Source: Tubulanus polymorphus
Lineage: Eukaryota; Nemertea; Palaeonemertea; Tubulaniformes; Tubulanidae
Length of the DNA stretch: 64,000 bases
Assembly (NCBI RefSeq): GCF_964204645.1
Contig: NC_134029.1
Coordinates: 1,745,001 to 1,809,000 of the forward strand
Direction: 5' to 3'
The notes below the pieces were generated by a model. The model saw nothing but the letters and a program-made list of their open reading frames with translations, did not search any database and was not told where the DNA came from. The position numbers were made by a program, and so were the translations under genes. Shown here piece after piece: positions 1 to 12,800 of the stretch (within the stretch, counting starts at the first letter, position 1; each line of letters opens with the position of its first letter).

Positions 1-54
1 TACTATTATGTCTTTTGTATAATGGGTTTCATATAAAGACTTTACTGAACTCAC

Positions 55-1717
55 AAATAGAATTAGGCTTCCATTTCTTATCCATCAGATCGTTCATGAT
101 TGGCCATAATTTATCAGTCGCTAAATGATCAGGAATGTGTTTATTTATCTGAAAATAAATCGCGATTGAAATACTCTGTAGGCGATGTGATAATTATTCA
201 GAAAGATTAGATTTAGAAAGAAGTTAAATTAACCTCTTTGATTTCATCCTCGATAGATCTCTGTTTTCTACCGCGACGTTTAGATTTTTGATGTCTGCTG
301 CTCAGCAACTAAATCAAACAAATAATCATCGATAACAAAATGATCTGTGATAATTATAGGGCAAGAGATAAGATACATACTAGAGTATTATAAGATACAT
401 ACTAGAGTATTGTAAGATGTAGTTAATGTTGATTTCGACGCAGGTCTTTCTTCGATTGTTTCATCTTGTTCTTCATCCGGTTTTTCGCGCATTTCCTCCA
501 ACAGGAATCGTCTGATCATCTGAACATTCAAACTGTAAGAAAGGATAGGAATCACATTTAATCATTTTCATTATCAATCTTGATAAAACGATTTTGTGAA
601 CTTTATATATTTACTATTTGTTTGCATCCAGGGCTAATTGCACTTTCAGGCGACTCATGTTTGCGGGACCAGTAAAAATACCTTTGCTGTTCAAAACTGG
701 AAAAAACATCATCAAATACATTTAATCAAACTAGATATAGAATTAAGTTTTTCGCTATTATTTTAAATGATGAATGTCTACTAACTCTGCACTTTTTGCA
801 CGTAATGTTTCATCAGTGTTTCACACACTGTTACAATGTGTACAGCTGTTTTTCTTTGAAGTTCAACATTCTCAGCATTTGACTAAAAACATCACAATAG
901 ATACAATGTCATAAGATCAAACGAAGTAAGTAAAATAAGAAGTTTAGAAAAATACTCACTAGAAATGGATCATTGACTTGGTCCCTGATATCTGGCCAAA
1001 TACCATTCAATTCACCCAATATCACACTACCCTATAGAATGGATATCAGAAATAAGAAATACAGAAGTACAGATACATGAAGCGTACGGATAAAGAGAAA
1101 CTTACTAGATCTTGTTGATCTTCAAGTGTCATATGTTGTATTTCAGAATCTGGTGCGATTCTTCTACGAATAAATTTCGACAACTGGTTGAACGTTTTAG
1201 GAGGTTTAACGATATCATCCTAAATCAAATCAAATTACAAATCAGATTCAATCAGATTCAGGGGTATAATTAGTATTCAACATGCATTTGAAAGAATCAG
1301 AAAACTTACATCGGTTGGAGTCTCAGGTCGCTGCAACTTTATTGCATCTTCTTCAAGAACATTAATATCCACTGAAAAATTGAACCAACATCAACTCAAC
1401 AAAATAAGTTCATATGAAAGACTTCTAAAATGTAAAATTTATCTATTTTTAATGCACTTACCATCTTCATGTGCGTACGGAGCAAAAAGTGTCAAGGGTC
1501 CTAAAATATCTTCATACCTTTGCTGTATATCATTCTATTAAAAATAACATCATAAAAGTCGAATAATAGACTGACAGGGGTAAAATGGACAGGGGTCACA
1601 GAGATTACTTACTGCTCCAAATGACAGTTGTGTCATCTTATACATATCACCATGCTTAGCTGTAGAACTAATCGATGTAGCCACATCTGTAGAATTTCGA
1701 CTCTTTATTGAAGCCAT
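55..1717 (-). CDS. CCDC87: CCDC87-like coiled-coil protein, N-terminal part (3' end outside window)
   Basis: Coding exons on the minus strand: 1717-1613, 1534-1462, 1371-1310, 1219-1106, 1031-960, 882-786, 696-615, 532-403, 308-234, 148-55. All have GT/AG borders and compatible phases, giving about 301 residues before the gene leaves the window. The start is the ATG at 1717 (MASIKSRNST). The resemblance to vertebrate CCDC87 is from memory: an early R-x-E-x-I-L-G-P-L-T-L-F segment, a V-I-L-G-E-L-x-x-x-W segment, and a K-G-I-F-T-G-P-A-N-M-S-R-L segment match in order and spacing. In mammals CCDC87 is a testis and sperm protein, so a ciliary or flagellar role is inferred. The exon ending at 403 has a duplicated 5' splice site just downstream. 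Gene structure is firm; the family name is less certain. Confidence 0.7.
375..418 (-). repeat. 22-bp tandem duplication carrying two copies of a splice donor
   Basis: Two near-identical 22-bp units each contain GTATGT on the minus strand (397-402 and 375-380). The first donor in the sense of the gene keeps the reading frame of the CCDC87-like gene. Use of the second would add 22 nt and shift the frame. Confidence 0.85.
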
Positions 1718-2147
1718 CTTCACACTGTTTCCTGGACCCTAATACGCATAGCAATTAAATTAATTTATTTGTATTGAAAACGAATGCGGCTATTTCTGCT
1801 ATTTTCCGATTCGGAATTATTTCTGTTACAGTGAAACCCTCATCGGTAGAAACTTTGTACCTTGTCACATCTATAAATCCATCAATGACACGGAATGGGA
1901 CGAAGAAATGGGAGGGAACAGAGAAAAAATTCAGTATTTGTCAATATTCGAAAGCGTCGGCCATTTGTAAACAATCGCAAAGCAACCGAGCTACCACTCA
2001 TTCGCCATCTATCCACCAGTTCCTGTACTACAACACTTTCACAATAATCCTCTCCACACTGCTCAGTAAAAACAACCACAAATTTCTATAAAATGTTTAT
2101 TTTATCTCAGTCTATATAAAATTAAAACAGTCAACAATATACAAAAG
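1718..2147. other. Gap between TSR2 stop and CCDC87-like start
   Basis: This 430-bp gap must hold the TSR2 3' UTR and the promoter and 5' UTR of the CCDC87-like gene, both on the minus strand. Open frames here on either strand are short and have no splice context. I see no other gene in it. Confidence 0.6.
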
Positions 2148-3238
2148 TTATTTTTTTCTATTTCGCCTGGATGGCACAGTCGTCCATTCATCATCTTCAC
2201 CTAGAAAACAAAAACATCCTTAAAATTTGCTAATTTTTTTAACAATAAAAGAAATTTTCGATAAAATAAGGTGAATTAATGCAATTCTGCCCATGAAATA
2301 CTACTGACTTGGAGCAGGTTGTTGTTGTTGACCATTTTGACTAGGATTTGTACATGTATCATTGGTTTCCATAGGTACATCTTCATCTATTGATTCAGCC
2401 TGTGAAAATACAACATAATCAAATGAAAATCTGAATTGAAAATCTCATAGAATAGATATGATCTTAATTCCTTTACAAACCTCTAATTGATCATCTTCAT
2501 TATCGTCTTTACTAATTAAACTCTGCGCTATCGATGCCTGTGGACATGTTTGTATCTTATTGAATATTTCTTCATTTCGACCAGTTTTATATAACTGATA
2601 GAAACCACAGATCTTCTGAGCTATCTGAAAAAATAAACAATCGAGACATTTCAAACCCGATCTAAATGATTATCTCAGACCTGGTGTTAAATGTAATGAT
2701 GTCCGACCTCAGATAAACTTCCATCTTCAGTAACAGTATCGAATTCAGTGTTCATCACATCAGCTAAAAATTCCTCTAATTCATCAGCATAAATATCAGC
2801 TAGAAATACAAAATAAATCCTTTTGTTAGTTATCACAACGACAGAAGAAGAATATCAGGAATTCTGTAAGATCTAATATAGATTTACAATTTTCTGAGAA
2901 CCATTGTTCCACAGCTTCTATCATCCATAACGCCTTTTCTTGACTGTGAACTCCACCAAATCCATTCGCAACAGCTAACTGTGGAAGAAAACATTGACAA
3001 TAATTGCCGCTTTTCACTGACACACTGGGCTGGTGACCGACTGCGGTGGGGACTTTCTTTGGAATTGGATTCGCTGAGGACGAGGTAGAGGGACTGTTTT
3101 TCGATGAGGTCGGGACTAAAATCCAGCAGGTCTCCGGCTTTATCATTTTTCAAATGATATATTCACCTGAAGAGCGGTCCAGCCTTTAAATACACTTTCA
3201 ACCGCTACATAAAATGCACTTCTTTCCTGAAATGCCAT
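2148..3238 (-). CDS. TSR2: Pre-rRNA-processing protein TSR2
   Basis: Coding exons on the minus strand: 3238-3167, 2978-2888, 2799-2708, 2624-2481, 2399-2309, 2200-2148, totalling 543 nt and 180 residues (human about 191). The N-terminal half has the TSR2 core: W-T-A-L-Q, then [11 protein letters not shown], then [11 protein letters not shown]. An acidic tail ends in W-T-T-V-P-S-R-R. By family knowledge TSR2 is the chaperone that protects ribosomal protein eS26 and hands it to pre-40S particles; the acidic C-terminus aids release. The start ATG at 3238 begins MAFQERSAF and gives the usual N-terminal length. It is head-to-head with NUMA1, 562 bp away, so a shared promoter is likely. Confidence 0.93.
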
Positions 3239-3800
3239 GTTTGGCTCCACAATATTAAAAAGTTGTTGTAGGGTAGCTGTAGCATAATGTGAGGCCGGTG
3301 CCGTGACCCAGTTCTGGATCCGTGAGTTCAAGTTTGTCCGGTCCCACGATTAAGTCTGAATCCGTGAATTCAGATTTCTCCGATGCTACGACCGAGTCTG
3401 AATACGTGAGTTAAGCTCGTCCGGTGCCCACGGCCGGCGGCTATTGTATTGACTGAGAGGAGAAACCGCCAATGCATTCAGTGTTTAAACGGTAGTCGCT
3501 TGTGTTGTGTTTATTTCCCTCACTCTCTCTAGTCTAACTGTGCTGCTGCTGCTACTGCTGTAAATTATGGGATTTTAATTAGACATTAGAATAGAAAGAC
3601 GAGCAGCGCAATAACGAAAGAAAAGGTAATCCAGCATTATGGCATAGCATGTCCAGTGAAATTTCAACTTTTTTTTGACTTTTTCTTCGTCTTCCTCTCC
3701 TCACCACCAGCTCACTTGTTTCGTCTATTGTATTTAGTAACATTTGCTGTTCTTTCTATAGTTGTTTTAATTAGTGAATGGAAATTTGAAATATTGAATT
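3239..3800. promoter_or_regulatory. Probable bidirectional promoter of TSR2 and NUMA1
   Basis: A 562-bp gap between two divergent start codons, locally GC-richer than its surroundings. It holds an imperfect 41-43-bp tandem repeat (3295-3437), a run of CTG-type triplets near 3541-3560, and a possible NUMA1 5'-UTR intron with donor GTAATC at 3626 and an acceptor AG at 3760-3761. No TATA box is convincing. Transcription start sites are not visible directly. Confidence 0.5.
3295..3437. repeat. Imperfect 41-43-bp tandem repeat in the TSR2/NUMA1 promoter
   Basis: Units start near 3295, 3338, 3380 and 3421. Each starts CCGRTSCYACGA or a variant and contains a G-A-A-T-C-C-G-T-G-A-like core. The fourth copy is partial. 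Confidence 0.7.
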
Positions 3801-6800
3801 ATGGATACTGGAAAAGTGACTGCCTTGATTGCTTGGGTAAGTTGCCATTTGAGAAACTGGAGAGAATTGAGAAAGAATAATAAGGAAGGCTTGTTTTGAA
3901 ATTAATTTGTGGAAATGTTTTTATTGTGTTTCAGATAAATTCTCTGAAGGCTGGGGATGAAAACATCAGAAAGTTAGAAGAGCTTAAGGATGGAAAATTG
4001 CTTCTGAACATTTTAAAACTAGCGTAAGTCAAATAAGTGAGTCGTCATTTGTAAAAGAATTCATTGCGAATTTCTAAAAAATAAGTTTGTTATATTTCCA
4101 GAAATAAAGATGGGAAACCACTGCCTGATTGTTCGACGGCAATGGACAGGTTTTGTCGCGTAGAGGAATTTTTAGAAGGTATTAAAACCCCTCAACTGAA
4201 TTTCCTCAAAAAATATAAAATATTCCATTTTCATCAGAAGTGAATACAAATGTTTTTGTAGCTTATTACATGACGACGATTGTGAGCAAGGTGAATTTCG
4301 AGGAAATAATGGAAAAAGGATGTGAATTTGAAATCGGGAAATGTGTCATGTTATTACTGGGAGCGGCGATTCAGTATCACAACAGCGAATCATTTATGAC
4401 TGCAGCAATGTCAATACCGGTCGAATATCACTACGAGATTAAAGAAATGATGGAACCGTTATTGATGAAAGATCAGGACAACAATGCTCCGGTTATACCT
4501 AAATATTTCGGCACGATACTTAAAACGAGATTAAGTAAGTCAGATGTCGATAGTTGTGTTACATTGTCAACTGTGGCCACTCCTAAAAAGAAGAAAAGTA
4601 AGAGTTTTCTGTGATTTATAAGCACAGTGTAGTTAGGCTTGCTGGTTGGGTAGTAGTGGATCAGTCGCATGGTGCTATTAGGTTCTCGGTTTGGAGTTTG
4701 GAAATCCTTGTAGAAATTAGAATTAATTTCTTATTTTGCTTGGCTTAGTTTTTCCCTGTTTCTGTCTCGCTGCTATATACGGGCATTGAAGATATGAGTT
4801 TAACCGAATTTCAGCCCCTGGTGAAGAGAGAATTTATTCAACTTCGCCTGTTGTAGATTTATTTGCGAAGCACGAAGGTTTGAATTCATTTCAGTTGATG
4901 AGAAGTTAAGAACTAATAAATGCATGATTCGTGGTCGATTGGTAAAATTTCTGTTCTTAGTCTACAGCATGATGTTATTTGCAAAGCGCACCTTCAATTC
5001 AATAACATTGTTCATCCATTTCAGATCAGAATTTATGTTTCATAACATATTTTTAGAGCAGCACATTGTTGAATCCTTTAATTTATTTCAAGCGCGACAA
5101 AATGATATGAAGAATAAATGTGAAGTTTTATTTTCAATTTTCAGGGTCTACTCCGTCCAAACATAAACCGGTATTCCGTCTAATGAGCTCTCCAGCTCCG
5201 ACTGCTGGTAGTAATAGTTCATTCTCCAGTCCTCTGACTCCGATCAAAGCCATTGTTCAATCGCCGCAAATGACGTATAAGTTACGAATGAGGGAACAGG
5301 TAAAACAGAATAAACATCTGGAGAAACAACTCGCCGAGGAGAGGAATTTAAAATCAGATTTTGAGTGGTCGATTAATGAGCTGAAAATGAAACTCGATGA
5401 AAAAGGTAAACAATTCATTGTCAAAGAAAAAATGGTTTTTAAGTTTTCAATGAAATATTTAGTGATTTTGTTTCGATGTTTTAGACGCTCGTATTAAGAT
5501 CCTTGAGGGGCAAGTTTTGAAGAATCGACAGTTACAAGATGAGTTGGATATGATGAACGCATTGAGAGAAAACCATGAGAAATTGGAATTAGAATTCTCC
5601 AGGTTTGTTTTGTATTTAAGAATTAATCAAGACTTGTGTCGCTGACAAAGTTTGTTAATTTGCTGCACATGTCATTGTGATTACAAAGTGTCAATGGTTA
5701 TTGATGATTGACAGATGGTGTTGTTGATTATTGTTGAAATGTCAAACAGCAATCTGTTCATATTGAGGATTGAGCCAAATATGAAAATTAATGGAGTATG
5801 GTTCAATGAGCGTCTATTGATCTGAATAAAAGGGTTCATTTAGTAGTGATTTTAACAGTCTCCTGTTAATCATCAACAGTCCACAGTCTAGTAATTCCAT
5901 TAATCGCTAATTACAGCCTCAATTATCATAAGTTTGGTGACAATTTCTGCATCACTTAGTGACACTTATAATGGAATATGCTTTCATACTGTTATCTTTT
6001 ATCAGGAATTAATCAGGGAGTCATATACCATTTAAAACAACCATTTTCAGGGTGGGCGGGGGCTAAAAACTCATTCTATGCCGAAAAATTCTCTTAAAGG
6101 TGTTTGAAACTCCTTAATTTTGAGCAAAATTCCGAAAACTCTTGCCTTAAAATGTTTACCAGATTAGGAGGAATTAGGAACTTCAGTTCAGTAGTGTATA
6201 GGATAAAGGTTTGCTTATAAACTAAATTAACAGTTCCCCTTGAAAGCTCCTTGTAACAGGTTTTGTAAAGAAACAACATTTAATTTCAGAACAAAATCAA
6301 AATTATCCAGTTTTCACGATACCAAACGTGAATTGACTCAAAAAGAAGAAGAAAATAAATCGTTAATGTCGGAATTAGAATCGGTAAAATCTCAACTGAA
6401 ACGACTGGAGAATCTGAAACATACGCTCGATAAAGCTGAACGTCAGTGTAGTATTTTAGATGGTGAAATAGCAAACGTTCATTCAGAGTTGGCAGGTAAA
6501 AACGCTATGATCGATCAGTTGAATACGGCGCTAACGCAGGCACAGAATACGATCAGTCAAATGAGAGAATTACACCGCGAAGAGAAACAATCGCTTCAAA
6601 AACAAGCAATACCAGGTATTTATTACTTCAAGACTGAAAAAAACTGAGGGTTGCGTTCAAAAATAAGTCATTCATATTCGTCGTATTGGTCGTATTTGTA
6701 GATGTATCTGGTGAACCTGCTGGTGAATCAATGGGAATGATAGTACAGATGAAAGTCATGGAATTAGAGCGAGAATTACAGGATGTTAAATCAACGTGGT

Positions 6801-9800
6801 GCGATCCGAAATCACATGATCTGTTACAGGAGAAGCTTTCTCAAACCAGTGCAGCTAAAAAACAAATTGAGGTCAGTTGTCGCAAAGTATCAATCGGATA
6901 AAGTATCAGTCTTTGCGCGAAGTGAATTCACAGTTTAATAAAAAAAATTGCGTTTTTCAGACTGAATTCGTTGAATGTCAAGGTAAACTGTTAAGTTTAG
7001 ACGGACAGTATAATCAAATAGTGATGAATTTAGACTCCACGAAACAAGAGTTGAAAACTGCCGTAGAACGATGTGAGAAGAGTGAAGAAATGAATTCAAT
7101 ATTGAAAGAAAGAGAGATTCATTTAATTCAGGTATGAATTACAAAGATTGATATTAGAATCCAGTTCAACAGTTTTGAGTTAACTCCGAGTAGAAATCAG
7201 TGAGTCAAATAAAAACTGTTTAACCAAGTCCTGAACATTAGGTTTTACTAAACAATCATGAAGCTAATCACTTCTGATTTTCTTAGGTTCAGAAAGATAT
7301 CGATAGAAGTAGATTAGAATTGAAGGAAGCGAATACGGCCATGCAACAACAGCTGGGCGATCTACAGCATACTAACTCAATACTCGAGAAAAAATCTGAG
7401 AGTTTATCTACAGCACTCGATACTGAGAAAGATACCACCCTTCAACTCGCTATTAAGGTATGTTTTAATTCGGTAGTTCAGAAAGAAAATTTTAAGTGTT
7501 ACTGCTTTTGAAAATGTAAAAAAAATCTTTGTAATTTTAAGGTTGAAAACTTGAACGGTGAATTAGTGAAACAGAAAATGGAGAATGCCGATTTGATGCA
7601 TCAGTTCAACGAAAAACTTGAAGTTGAAGAAAGACTTGGTTTGAGAATAACTTCATTGAACAGAGAGATGAACGAGAGTGAGGAGAGTCATAAACAGGAG
7701 ATACAGAGTTATCAGGAGGCTACAAGAAATATGGAGACTCGATTGATGCAAGATCAGGTCGAATTCGAGAAGAGAATGGATGAAACTTTGAAACAATGGG
7801 ACGAACAGACGACTCAATCAAAAGAGATGCACAATCGACTGTTATCAGAGACAGAACGATTAAACGCTGAGAATCTCAGATTGAGTGAAGAGTTTCAGAA
7901 TGCGAATGATTTATTGAGCGTAGAAAATGATAATTTGAACGCGGTTATCGTAGCGTTAGAAACTAAACAGAAAGATTTGATTTCTGAGCTGGAAACCGTG
8001 AAACATTCCGGCGAAAATGAATTATTATTGATTAAAAGTCAGTTGGAGGAAACATCTGCGCGAGAAGATGGTCTCAAGAATGAGATTTCAGATATGAAAG
8101 AGTTAATCTTAGAACGCGAGAATCAGTTAGAAGAGAATAACACGATGTGGAATGAAAATAAGGCAGATTTTGAATTGGAATTACAATCAGTGAAGAGTGA
8201 ATTGATGACTGAACGAGAAACGTATTCTATTACAGTGGACGAGTTGAATTCCGAAATGGAATCGGTAAAAATTCTATCGAAAAATGAACTTGAAAAACTG
8301 AGTGAAACAATTGTAAAACTGCAGTCCTCGGAGCGTGAACTATTGTCACAAATCGATTCGATGAAATCTGATTTTGAACGTGAAACTGAGAAACACAGAA
8401 TTCGGGTAGATGAATTAAACTCGAATATCTCGGCTGTTAATGAAGAGTTGGTCGTTGCTAAGTTGAACATCTCATCAGCAGAAGAGGAGAAACAAGCGTT
8501 ACAGGCTCGAATAGAGGAGACATGCGAGGTGTTGAAACAGAGTGAGGAGAAAGGAGTTGAGCTACAACGAAGTATTGGTGTGTTAACATCAAATGAGGAA
8601 ACTCTAAAAGCTGAACTGATGGATGTTAGAGAGAAAGGATCAAATACCGAGCAGAATCTTAAACAAGAGTTAGATAACATGCAGAAATCATTGAATGAGG
8701 AAACTGACAATAAGAATGTGATGATTAGTGAATTTGAAATGAAACAGAAAGTTCTACAATCGGAGATCGATCGTTTGACAGAATCAGCGGAAAGCAGTGA
8801 ACTCAATCATAATTCAGTCATAGGAGAACTTCAAACTAAACTGACCGAATCTACTGCTGAATTAGATAAACTGAGATGTGAAGTCGAAAAATATGACCAA
8901 GCAATGAAAGATATGCAAGAATTGTCCGACGCAAAAACTGTTGAATTGAAACTGAGCGATGAAAAAATTAGTCAGTTAGAAGAGAGTTTAGCTCGACAGA
9001 TTGAAACGGCGGAGACAAGAGAGAATAATCTGAGAGCTGATTTGTTCGATGCGGAAGACGACGGGTTACTTCACGAGTTGAAACTCGCTGAGGAATTAGA
9101 GAGCACTCGTAAAGCACTAACGATGGAAGTCATGCAACTCAACGAGAAATTAGTCGAAGAAAAAAATCACGAATTGAACTTAAACGCGAAAATCGAAGAG
9201 TTATACCTGGCTCTGGAACAAAAGAGTGAAGACTTCGAGAGTCTTACCGGGGAAAAAGAAAAATTACTGAAAGAATTTGCGGATGAAAAAGAAGAATTGA
9301 CATTAAAAATTGAACAGGCATCTGAGGAGAAATTACGTTTTGAAGAAACTGTGAAGATCTTCCAAGCAAAAGTCACTGATTATGAAACAAGTCTTGAATC
9401 GAGTGAACGAGAGCTCAGTGAATCAAAACAGAATGAATCTCATCTTATTGAGGAACTGGAGCTGTATAAACAGAAATCTGTAACCGCTGAGGAGCAAATA
9501 CTAGAATTACAGACTCGGAATGCTGATACAGATGAAAAGTTGTCAGGAATGACTAAAGAGTTAAAGTGTGCAGAGCAAGATCTGGATATCAAGCAACAAG
9601 AAGTGATCAAATTAAAGGCGTTGGTTGGTGAAAAGGATGTTGAGCTTATTGAGAAAGACAACAATATTTTACATTTCACAGAAGAGGTGGTTAGTTTGAA
9701 GGCAGTTTGTGAAGAAAAGGACCAGGAATTGAGTGAAAAGAATGCTGAACTGTTGCGCAAATTGAATGGCAGGGATATTGAACTTGCTGAGAAAGAAAAC

Positions 9801-12800
9801 GCAATAGAAAGTTACACAAATGAGGTGAAAGGCTTGAAGGCAGTTCTTGAGGAAAAAGATAATGAATTGAGTGAAAAGAATGCGGAACTTAACGACAAAG
9901 AAACCAAGATTGAAAGTTGCTTAAAAGAAGTGGTTAGTTTAAAGGAGGTTTGTGAAGAAAAGGAGCAGGAATTGAATGAGAAGAATGCTGAACTTATTGA
10001 GAGAGGAAACATGATTGAGAGTTTCAGAGGAGAAGTGGTCAGTTTGAAAGCATCTTGTGAAGAAAGGGATGTTGAATTGGGTGAAGGATTTGATAAATTG
10101 ATTATAGTTCAGGAGACATTGACAGTGAAAAATGAAGAATTGGCAGCAGCTCGCTCAGAAAATGAGGAGTTGACTAAAAAGCTAGAAGTATTTGAGAACT
10201 TGGAGAGTGAACTGGAAGCAGCTCGTAGCGAAATAGAAGTTATGACTGCTAAAGTAATCGAACAAGAGGATAGCCAGAATGAGAAAATACAACAGTTGAA
10301 CATTTTAGCCGAAAATATCCAAGTAAAAGATGAAGAATTGAGGAATCGCGATGGCTCACATGCTTATAAAGTATCCGAATTAGAAAAACGTATCGAGCTT
10401 TTAGAATTGGAGAAAACAGAACTTGAAACATTGAACGAAAAGAGAATTAATGAATTCAAAAGTGCTTTAAATGAGGACGAAGAAACAATTCGTTACGATC
10501 AGGAAATCAAAGCCGAACTTCGCAGCCAAATCAAACGATTAGAGCTGAAACTTGACGACGAAAAGAAACATTTAAAAGATGAAGTCAAAACGCGTAAAGA
10601 GCTGTCGGAAAGCTGCGATCGTTATAAAAGGCTCGTCGAGTCGTTGGAGCAGAAGGTGGGACTCGTTCAGAGGAGTGAAAGTTTACAGCGTGACAACGTC
10701 ATCGAACTAGAAGCGGCAATATCGAATCTACGCGAGGATATCGTACACGAGCAACGCATTCGACAATCTCACGAGAACGAGATACTATCGCTGAAACTAG
10801 AACTGAGCGATGTTTGTAACACGTCGCGATCGTTCGAAGATGAGTCACAAACAACGATTGAAAGTCTTCATAACATGATTAAAGCGTACATCAACAAATC
10901 GAAATCGCTGGAAAACGATCTGATATCGGCGCAGGCGTCGAAGCAGAAACTAGAGGAGGTTTTACAAACGAGGGAACAACGAATTCAGGAGATGATTACG
11001 GAAGAACGAAGCATGTATAATAATAGAATCTCACAACTTGAATCTCAGTTACAGGTAAATAAATAATCATATTCGCAATACAGTGAACTCTTCTTACTCA
11101 GGGTCAGTAGTGTTTTGACTTCTGGAAATATTTCTATAAGTTGATAAATTTTAGTAGAATACTGGTATCGAGTAAGGGGGAGTTTACTGTTTGGCTAAAT
11201 TCTGTTTTCTTCCTTCATTACTGAACTATTCCCCTGTTTATTTCAGGCATCAGTCATGAATGGTGAAGATTATTCGGCTCTCTCGCAACGTTATGAGAAT
11301 GTTCAGAAAGAATTCAGCCAGCTTCAAACCGATTTCGAAACGCAAAGTTTACTCAAAGACAAATTCATGAAACAATACGAAAAGGAAGAGAACGATAACA
11401 AAGATCTGAAAGAACGAGTAAAGAATTTGGAAGATCTAGGTAAGAGAACGACTACTCATCTGTTTGTTCGTTGAGCCTGAACAATTTTAGTAAATATTGT
11501 AAAACTTCTGTGGTTATATTCCAGTGAAAGTCAGCAAGTCGTCGTCTAAAGTTTGCGATTCTAGTCTTGATGATAGTCGTGATAGTTTAGATGATGAAAT
11601 CGGAAGTATGGTCAGTAAACTGCCTGATACTGAGAGCGATGATGAAGCTGGTCCTGCACTTACCGCCGATGATCTCTTCAGTAATGCCAGTTTACACGAC
11701 AAGTAAGCGTTTTAATCATTTAAATGTCTTTTGCTTTATGAAGATTTATTTTAATTTGTTGTTTCTCCTCTCATGTTTCAGCACGCAGCCTGATTTTAAA
11801 TGTTCGATGTCTTCGATTAATACGTACGCGTCACAGAGTTCTATTGCATCTTCGGCCTTCAATCCGTCCCAGTCTATGCCTCGTAAGTCTTTAATAAATC
11901 AATCTATGGCAGGTTTCGATTCAACATAATCTGGTTTTAGAATATCGATTCCAGTTTTCAAACTCTAGCAGTTGCTTCTATCAAGTTATTCAAAACGAAT
12001 GCGCTAGGAGAGTATTCTGGACCTGGTAGATCTAAACCTGGCTATATTTCGATGTCATTTCCTGCTGCACCATCTCACCTGTTTGATATTTTTGTCTCCA
12101 GTAGGTTTGTTATTCTCGTGCGATGATGAACCACCATTCCATGATTTAGAATGGGGGCGTCTTAATGAATTACAGAGGAGAAATACACTGTGTCCACCTC
12201 ATATGAAATCATCTTATCCAGTTGAAACCCAGGTACGACTCTCAGGTTTCCATCCAATATATTCCGCTGTTTACATTCCATATTGAAGTTATGTTTATCA
12301 GTTAGATATTCATTGAAAAATGAAATTCTTTCAGATTTCTTATTATCAAGAAAATATTTTATCTCCCGGTATGGAACTTATTTGTGTGATTTTCAGGTAA
12401 TCGACCCTGATGAGATGAGTCAAGAGTTAATGAAGAAATCAACATCAGATTCAGTATTAAAGAGCAGCAGTAAATACAGCGGAACGTCTCGTAGTAGCAG
12501 ACGATCGAGTCCGACCGCGATTTCCGATCATTTAATTAAAACCGGTCAACCTTGCGTCAGTAATAGTCAATCGTTGAGAATTCCGTCTTCAAACAGTTGT
12601 ATTTCACATCAATGGAATCCATCCAAATCCTTCGATGATTCTCGTGCTAAGAAAAAGGTAATTTTGTTATTTCTCGTTCAAATTCTATACAAAATTATCA
12701 TAGAGGTGTTTTATAGTTGAATAAAGAGGAGAGAGTTAAAAAACAAAGTATTGAATAAAATCATTACTTGGTGCATTCAATACTTTGGTTCTTTCTTTAC

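Noticed and set aside
1774-2091. 105-residue plus-strand open frame
   Set aside because: It lies in the gap between TSR2 and the CCDC87-like gene, is rich in low-complexity residues, lacks an ATG at its first codon and has no family resemblance.
4535-4614. Readthrough of NuMA exon 4 into a Lys-rich end at 4614
   Set aside because: The frame stays open past the donor GTAAGT at 4535, but splicing to 4815 keeps the frame and leads to the conserved following exons. A truncated isoform has no other support.
8123-8806. 227-residue minus-strand open frame opposite the NuMA rod
   Set aside because: A Ser/Phe/Leu-rich antisense shadow of Glu/Lys-rich coiled-coil codons. Several similar shadows lie between 9167 and 10431.
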